The position numbers and the translations under genes were made by a program. Below, piece after piece: positions 59,500-64,000 of a DNA stretch of 64,000 nt (its first letter is position 1; each line of letters opens with the position of its first letter). The stretch is from Adiantum capillus-veneris. Lineage: Eukaryota; Streptophyta; Polypodiopsida; Polypodiales; Pteridaceae. The notes beneath the pieces are model-generated. The model did no database searches. It saw only the letters and a program-made list of their open reading frames with translations, and was not told where the DNA came from. The DNA lies in the NCBI GenBank assembly GCA_014529385.2, contig CM043950.1, positions 77,262,435 to 77,326,434 on the forward strand, read 5' to 3'.

Positions 59500-61640
59500 G
59501 GGTTCCCTCTATGCTATTAAGAAACTCTTTGTGCTCTATGCTCTATCGTATATGCTCTGTGATCTATATTGACTTCCTATGGCCCCTAGACCACAAGGCC
59601 CCCTCATTGTTTCCAAAAAACCCTCATTGTTTTGCTATGGCCCCAGGGCCATAGTTCTCTATGCCGGTATAAATCATATTTTCTCTATATTAGCTCCCTA
59701 AGGCCTGAAGGCCATAGGGTTGTCCTCAAGATCACCTCCCTAAGGCCTGAAGGCCATAGGGTTGTCCTCAAGTTTCATGTCAAGTATATATACATCCTAT
59801 GGCCTTAGGGCCATAGGGAGTTTCATGTCAAGTATATATACATCCTATGGCACCCCATGACCCTAGGGCCAGAAGATCTCCAAATGAAACATACGACAAT
59901 GTGTGGCCCTTGAGCTTATACATTGCAACCCCATGACCCTAGGGCCATAGGATCGGCATATGAAACATACGACAATGTATGGCCCTTGAACTTATACATT
60001 GCAACCCCATGACCCTAGGGCTATAGGATTTTCAAATGGAACATAGGGCAACGTATGGCCCTTGAGCTTATACATTGACACCCTATGTCCCTAGGGCCAC
60101 AAGACCTAAAAACATACAAAAAGACAACCTATGGCCCTAAGCCCAAGGGTGTGAGCATTGACACCCTATAGCTCTAGGTCCAGAAGACTTCAAAACATAC
60201 AAAAAGACAACCTATAGCCCTAAGCCCAAGGGTGTGAGCATTGACACCCTATGGCCCTAGGGCCACAAGACTTCAAAACATACAAAAAGAAAACCTATGG
60301 CCACGATGTCAAAGGTGGCCAAGATATCAATGCAGCCCCATGGCCCTAGGGCCATAGGATCTCTATATGGAACATGTGGCACCCTATGGCCCTTGAGCTT
60401 ATACATTGCCACCCCATGACCCTAGGACCATAGGATTTCCAAATGGAACATAGGCAATGTATGGCCCTTGAGCTTATACATTGACACCCTATGGCCCTAG
60501 GGCCACAAGATCTCACAACATACAATAAGAGAACCTAAGGCCCCTAAGCTCAAGGGTGGCCAAGATATCAATGCAGCCCCATGGCCCTAAGGCCATAGGA
60601 TCTCTATATGGGACATGTGGCACCCCATGACCCTAGGGCCACAGGATTTCCAAATGGAACATAGGCAATGTATGGCCCTTGAGCTTATACATTGACACCC
60701 TATGGCCCTAGGGCCACAAGATCTCACAACATACAATAAGAGAACCTAAGGCCCCTAAGCTCAAGGGTGTGGGTTCAAGGGTGGCCAAGATATCAGTGCA
60801 GCTCCATGGCCCTAGGGCCATAGGATCTCTATATGGGACATGTGGCACCCCATGACCCTAGGGCCATAGGATTTTCAAATGGAACATAGGCAATGTATGG
60901 CCCTTGAGCTTATACATTGCCACCCTATGGCCCTAGGGCCACAAGATCTCACAACATACAATAAGAGAACCTAAGGCCCCTAAGCTCAAGGGTGTGGGTT
61001 CAAGGGTGGCCAAGATATCAATGGAGCCCCATGGCCCTAGGGCCATAGGATCTCTATATGGGACATGTGGCACCCCATGACCCTAGGGCCATAGGATTTC
61101 CAAATGGAACATAGGCAATGTATGGCCCTTGAGCTTATACATTGCCACCCCATTACCCTAGGGCCATAGGATTTCCAAATGGAACATAGGCAATGTATGG
61201 CCATTGAGCTTATACATTGCCACCCCATGGCCCTAGGATAGTAGAATCTCCATATGGGACATGTGGCACCCTATGGCCCTTCAGCTTACATATTGCCATC
61301 CCATGACCCTAGGGCCATAGGATCTCCAACTGGCACATAGGGCTATGTATTGGAGCTTATCTATTGTCGCCCCTAAACCCTAGGGCCATAGGATTTCCAA
61401 ATGGAATATAGGGCAACTTATGGCTCTTGAGCTTATACATTGCCACCCTATGGCCCTAGGTCCACAAGCTCACTTTGCCACTGTAGGGCCACAAGGACCT
61501 CACAAGATAGAAGAAGAAAACCCTAGGACATAGGATTTTCAAATGGAATTGAGTGCAGCTTTGATCCTTGACCTCCAACATTGCCGTCCTATGGTGTGAG
61601 CCCAGGGGTGGCTGAGGTGTCTTCATAACAATTTCGGCCA
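59500..61640. repeat. Palindrome-rich tandem array (GGCCCTAGGGCC), left block
   Basis: Dozens of copies of CCTATGGCCC or CCATGACCCTAGGGCCATAGGAT-like units, each centred on the palindrome GGCCCTAGGGCC flanked by inverted ATAGG/CCTAT. Between 60320 and 61240 a higher-order unit is visible: GGCCAAGATATCA starts near 60318, 60559, 60783 and 61008 (spacings 241, 224, 225). Short frames here are translated repeat. The right block is at 63020-64000. Confidence 0.92.
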
Positions 61641-63010
61641 TTCAAGGGATATCCGCAAGTGGCATAAATTTTTTAAAAAAATTTAAAAAAATTAAAATTT
61701 TTTTTACGCTACAACAAACTTTGTCATAATGGGTTTTCAAATACACTTATTGATATCGGACAAAAAAATAGCGCACAATTTTTGGGATAATTTTTTTTAA
61801 TTTTAGCTATTTTTAGTGTATTTTTTACTATGCAGATTATGATTCTGAAGTCAAATTTTGCTTCATGGGTGTCATACCACAAGGACATGGACATTTAAAG
61901 CTCTTTCAAGTTCGGAGCCGACGAGCTATGTCACACAAAGCTTAGAAACTCTAGCAATCTCGACTGCAAACCCGTGAGAACAACCCCTACATTCAAAATT
62001 CAAATTTTGAATTTCTAACCTAACCTAACTAACCTTATCTCTCTCTTTCTCTCTATACCACAATTTTTTCCGCGCTATCGCTCTATTTCTCTCTCTTGTT
62101 TCTTGCTCGAAACCTACACAGAAACCTGCACACACAGAGCTTGTCTTTCTCTGTCTCTCTCTCCCTCTCTCCCTATGCATACAATTCTACGCCATCGTTG
62201 CGACACGCACACAGATATACAAAAAGCCATCGCCACAACCTTCAACAAAAGGGCTGCTGTCGCGACCTACCAAACACAGATCTGTTACCATCATCGTCGC
62301 GGCCTCAACACACCTAAGTTACTACTTGCTACTGCTGTAGCCGGTTTTCATCAAACACAGATTTAATCAGAGGTAACCTGTAGAAACCCTAATCTTTTTT
62401 CTTAATTTGGTTTTAACTGTTCTTAATCTAATTACGTTTTAGCTAAGTTGTGAATCACCTCTCTCTAGAACAATAAACAAAAATCATTAATTACATCTCT
62501 AAAACTGTAAAATTGTAGACTGTAGAACTGTAATACAGAATACTCTAATTAGAGACCTAAAAATATAAAACAGAAGACACTAATTAGGGACCTAAATTTG
62601 TAAAACCAAAAACTCTTATAAGGGACCTAGATCTGTAAAACAGTAAACTCCATATAAGTGACCTAATGTTGTAAAATTGTAAAACTCTAATTACAACAAA
62701 AAATTATAAACCTGCAAATGCAAAAGAAAACAACTACAAAAAATGTTGAAACTATGGATACCTGTAATTGGGTTGTGGGGAGATGGGCACACGTTGTAAG
62801 AGGAAGAGTAGAGCACGCTGTTGTATGAGGATGGATTAGGGTTCAGTTTTTCAGGAGGATGGGGAAAAAAAAGAGGCAAGAAGGTGGGAAAGAAAGTGTA
62901 CACTATATGTGCTTGTAAGATATGGTGTAATATACTTTCTTTAAATTCATTTGTAGTCACTAAAATAAAACTAGACATTGAATCTTTAGAAGGGCTGACA
63001 CGGTGTGGCT
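61641..63010. other. Spacer between the palindromic arrays
   Basis: AT-rich. 62040-62370 has CT-rich DNA with overlapping frames of 73 and 87 codons and no domain. 62519-62700 has a roughly 35-bp tandem repeat (GGGACCTA.ATTTGTAAAAC type; GACC at 62554, 62589, 62624, 62660). No recognisable gene. Confidence 0.5.
62519..62700. repeat. 35-bp tandem repeat, about five units
   Basis: Units contain GGGACCTAAAT.TGTAAAAC..AAACTCTAATTA, with period 35-36. Confidence 0.75.
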
Positions 63011-63014
63011 ACAT

Positions 63015-64000
63015 AGGGTTTCACCTCATACTAAAGAGTAACATATGGCCCTAAGGCACCCTATGACCATAAGGCCATAGGGTGGTCTCACATCGTACTA
63101 TAGGGTGACCAATGTCCCATCTGGCCATAGGGTGCCAATGTACAATCTCAAGGGTCATAGGGTTCCCTATGTTCCTATTGAAGATCCTATGGCCATAGGG
63201 CCATAGGATCTCCAAAACATATATATGGCACTATGGCCATAGGATCACATGGTGCTCTATGTCCGATCTAGAGACCTTGTGGCCCAAGGGCCTTAGGGTG
63301 GCAATGTACAATCTCAAGGGCCATAGGGTTTCCTATGTTCCTTTTGGAGATAGGGTGGCACTAGGGCCATAGAATCTCCAAAAGCAACATAAAGAACCTA
63401 GGGCCATAGGATCAAAGGGTGACCTATTGGAGACCTTGTGGCCCAAGGTCCATAGTGTGGGAATGTACAATCTCAAGGGCCATAGGGTTCCCTATTTTCC
63501 TTTTGGATATCCTATGGTCCTCGAGCCATAGGATCTCCAAAATGAACATATGGCCCTACGAACATAGGATCACAAGGTTCCCTATGTTCCTTTTGGAGAT
63601 CCTATGGTCCTTGAGCCATAGGATCTCCAAAATAACATATGGCCCTACGGACATAGGATCACAGAGTTACCTATGTTCCTTTTGGAGATCCTATGGTCCT
63701 CGGGCCATAGGATCTCCAAAAGGAACATACATAGGGCCCTACGGACATAGGATCACAAGGTGCCCTATGTCCCATCAAGAAACAGTGTGGCCCAAGGGCC
63801 ATAGGATGGAAATGTACAATCTCAAGGGCCATATGGTTCCCTCTATGCTAATTCTGAAGATCCTATGGCCCTAGCGCCATAAAATCTCCAAAAGGAACAT
63901 AAGGAACCTATGGCCATAGGATCAAAAGGTGCCCTATGTTCCATCTTGAGACCTTGTGGCCCAAGGTCCATAGGGTGTATTTGTACAATCTCAAGGGCCA
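63015..64000. repeat. Palindrome-rich tandem array, right block (runs off the window)
   Basis: Same vocabulary as the left block (CCTATGGCC..GGGCCATAGGATCTCC, CAATCTCAAGGGCCATAGGG, GTTCCCTATGTTCCTTTTGGAGAT) but in the opposite general sense: GGATCTCCAAAAGGAACATA and its complement both occur. A longer unit recurs with spacings of roughly 100-120 bp between 63480 and 63780. The array is cut by the window end. Confidence 0.9.

Noticed and set aside
61037-61228. Frame encoding repeated MGWQCISS..IHCLCSIWKSYGPRV
   Set aside because: Translated tandem repeat, not a protein family.
59500-61640. CRISPR-like array of palindromic repeats
   Set aside because: No regular unique spacers and no cas genes; units vary and the setting is plant nuclear DNA.

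Overview
The window looks like intergenic, transposon-dominated nuclear DNA of a land plant with a large genome. The signs are plant-type Copia LTRs with an initiator-tRNA-Met primer site (TGGTATCAGAGC), Ty3-type gag and integrase debris, a CACTA (En/Spm) element with plant-specific TNP2 and Transposase_24 genes, LINE and hAT remnants, very many (CT)n/(GT)n tracts, and no recognisable single-copy host gene. The DUF7869-like gene and the Ty3 gag type make me lean towards a seed-free plant such as a fern or lycophyte. That lineage call is an inference from family resemblance. I recognise no rRNA, CRISPR array, functional tRNA or bacterial-type operon.

Layout. 1-0.5 kb: tail of a Ty3/Gypsy integrase cut by the window edge. 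4.5-5.5 kb: decayed LINE reverse transcriptase. 6.3-10.0 and 11.1-14.7 kb: two direct copies of a 3.6-kb repeat, each ending in a broken Ty3 gag. 15.1 kb: gag zinc-knuckle fragment. 15.5-21.0 kb: four LTR copies of one family in both orientations, one of them a probable solo LTR. 21.66-32.65 kb: a complete CACTA element (10,987 bp, TTA target duplication). 33.8-35.2 kb: hAT remnant. 38.2-45.0 kb: a complete but decayed Copia element carrying a 1.3-kb inverted-repeat transposon with TTAA target duplication. 47.5-50.3 kb: a non-coding LTR element (ATAGT target duplication) filled with 171-bp and 43-bp tandem repeats. 50.6-51.1 and 54.6-55.5 kb: Ty3 integrase and gag remnants. 56.2-59.5 kb: a broken transposase-like DUF7869 gene. 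59.5-61.6 and 63.0-64.0 kb: tandem arrays built on the palindrome GGCCCTAGGGCC.

Mechanistic reading. The CACTA element has an apparently intact Transposase_24 (TnpA-like) gene, but its TNP2 transposase gene has an in-frame stop, a 40-bp frameshifting deletion and a likely dead splice acceptor. The element also carries a second, tandem copy of its own 5.2-kb transposase side. That second copy lost 2,351 bp between CTCAT microhomologies, as in abortive gap repair. The Copia element has six nonsense codons and one frameshift, so both large elements are old.

The most promising undescribed system is the DUF7869-like gene next to the palindromic arrays. The arrays resemble the subterminal transposase-binding repeats of DNA transposons, so 55.8-64+ kb may be one unrecognised transposon whose right end lies outside the window. 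All coordinates, motifs and splice sites were read by eye, and family names are from recognition without any database search.
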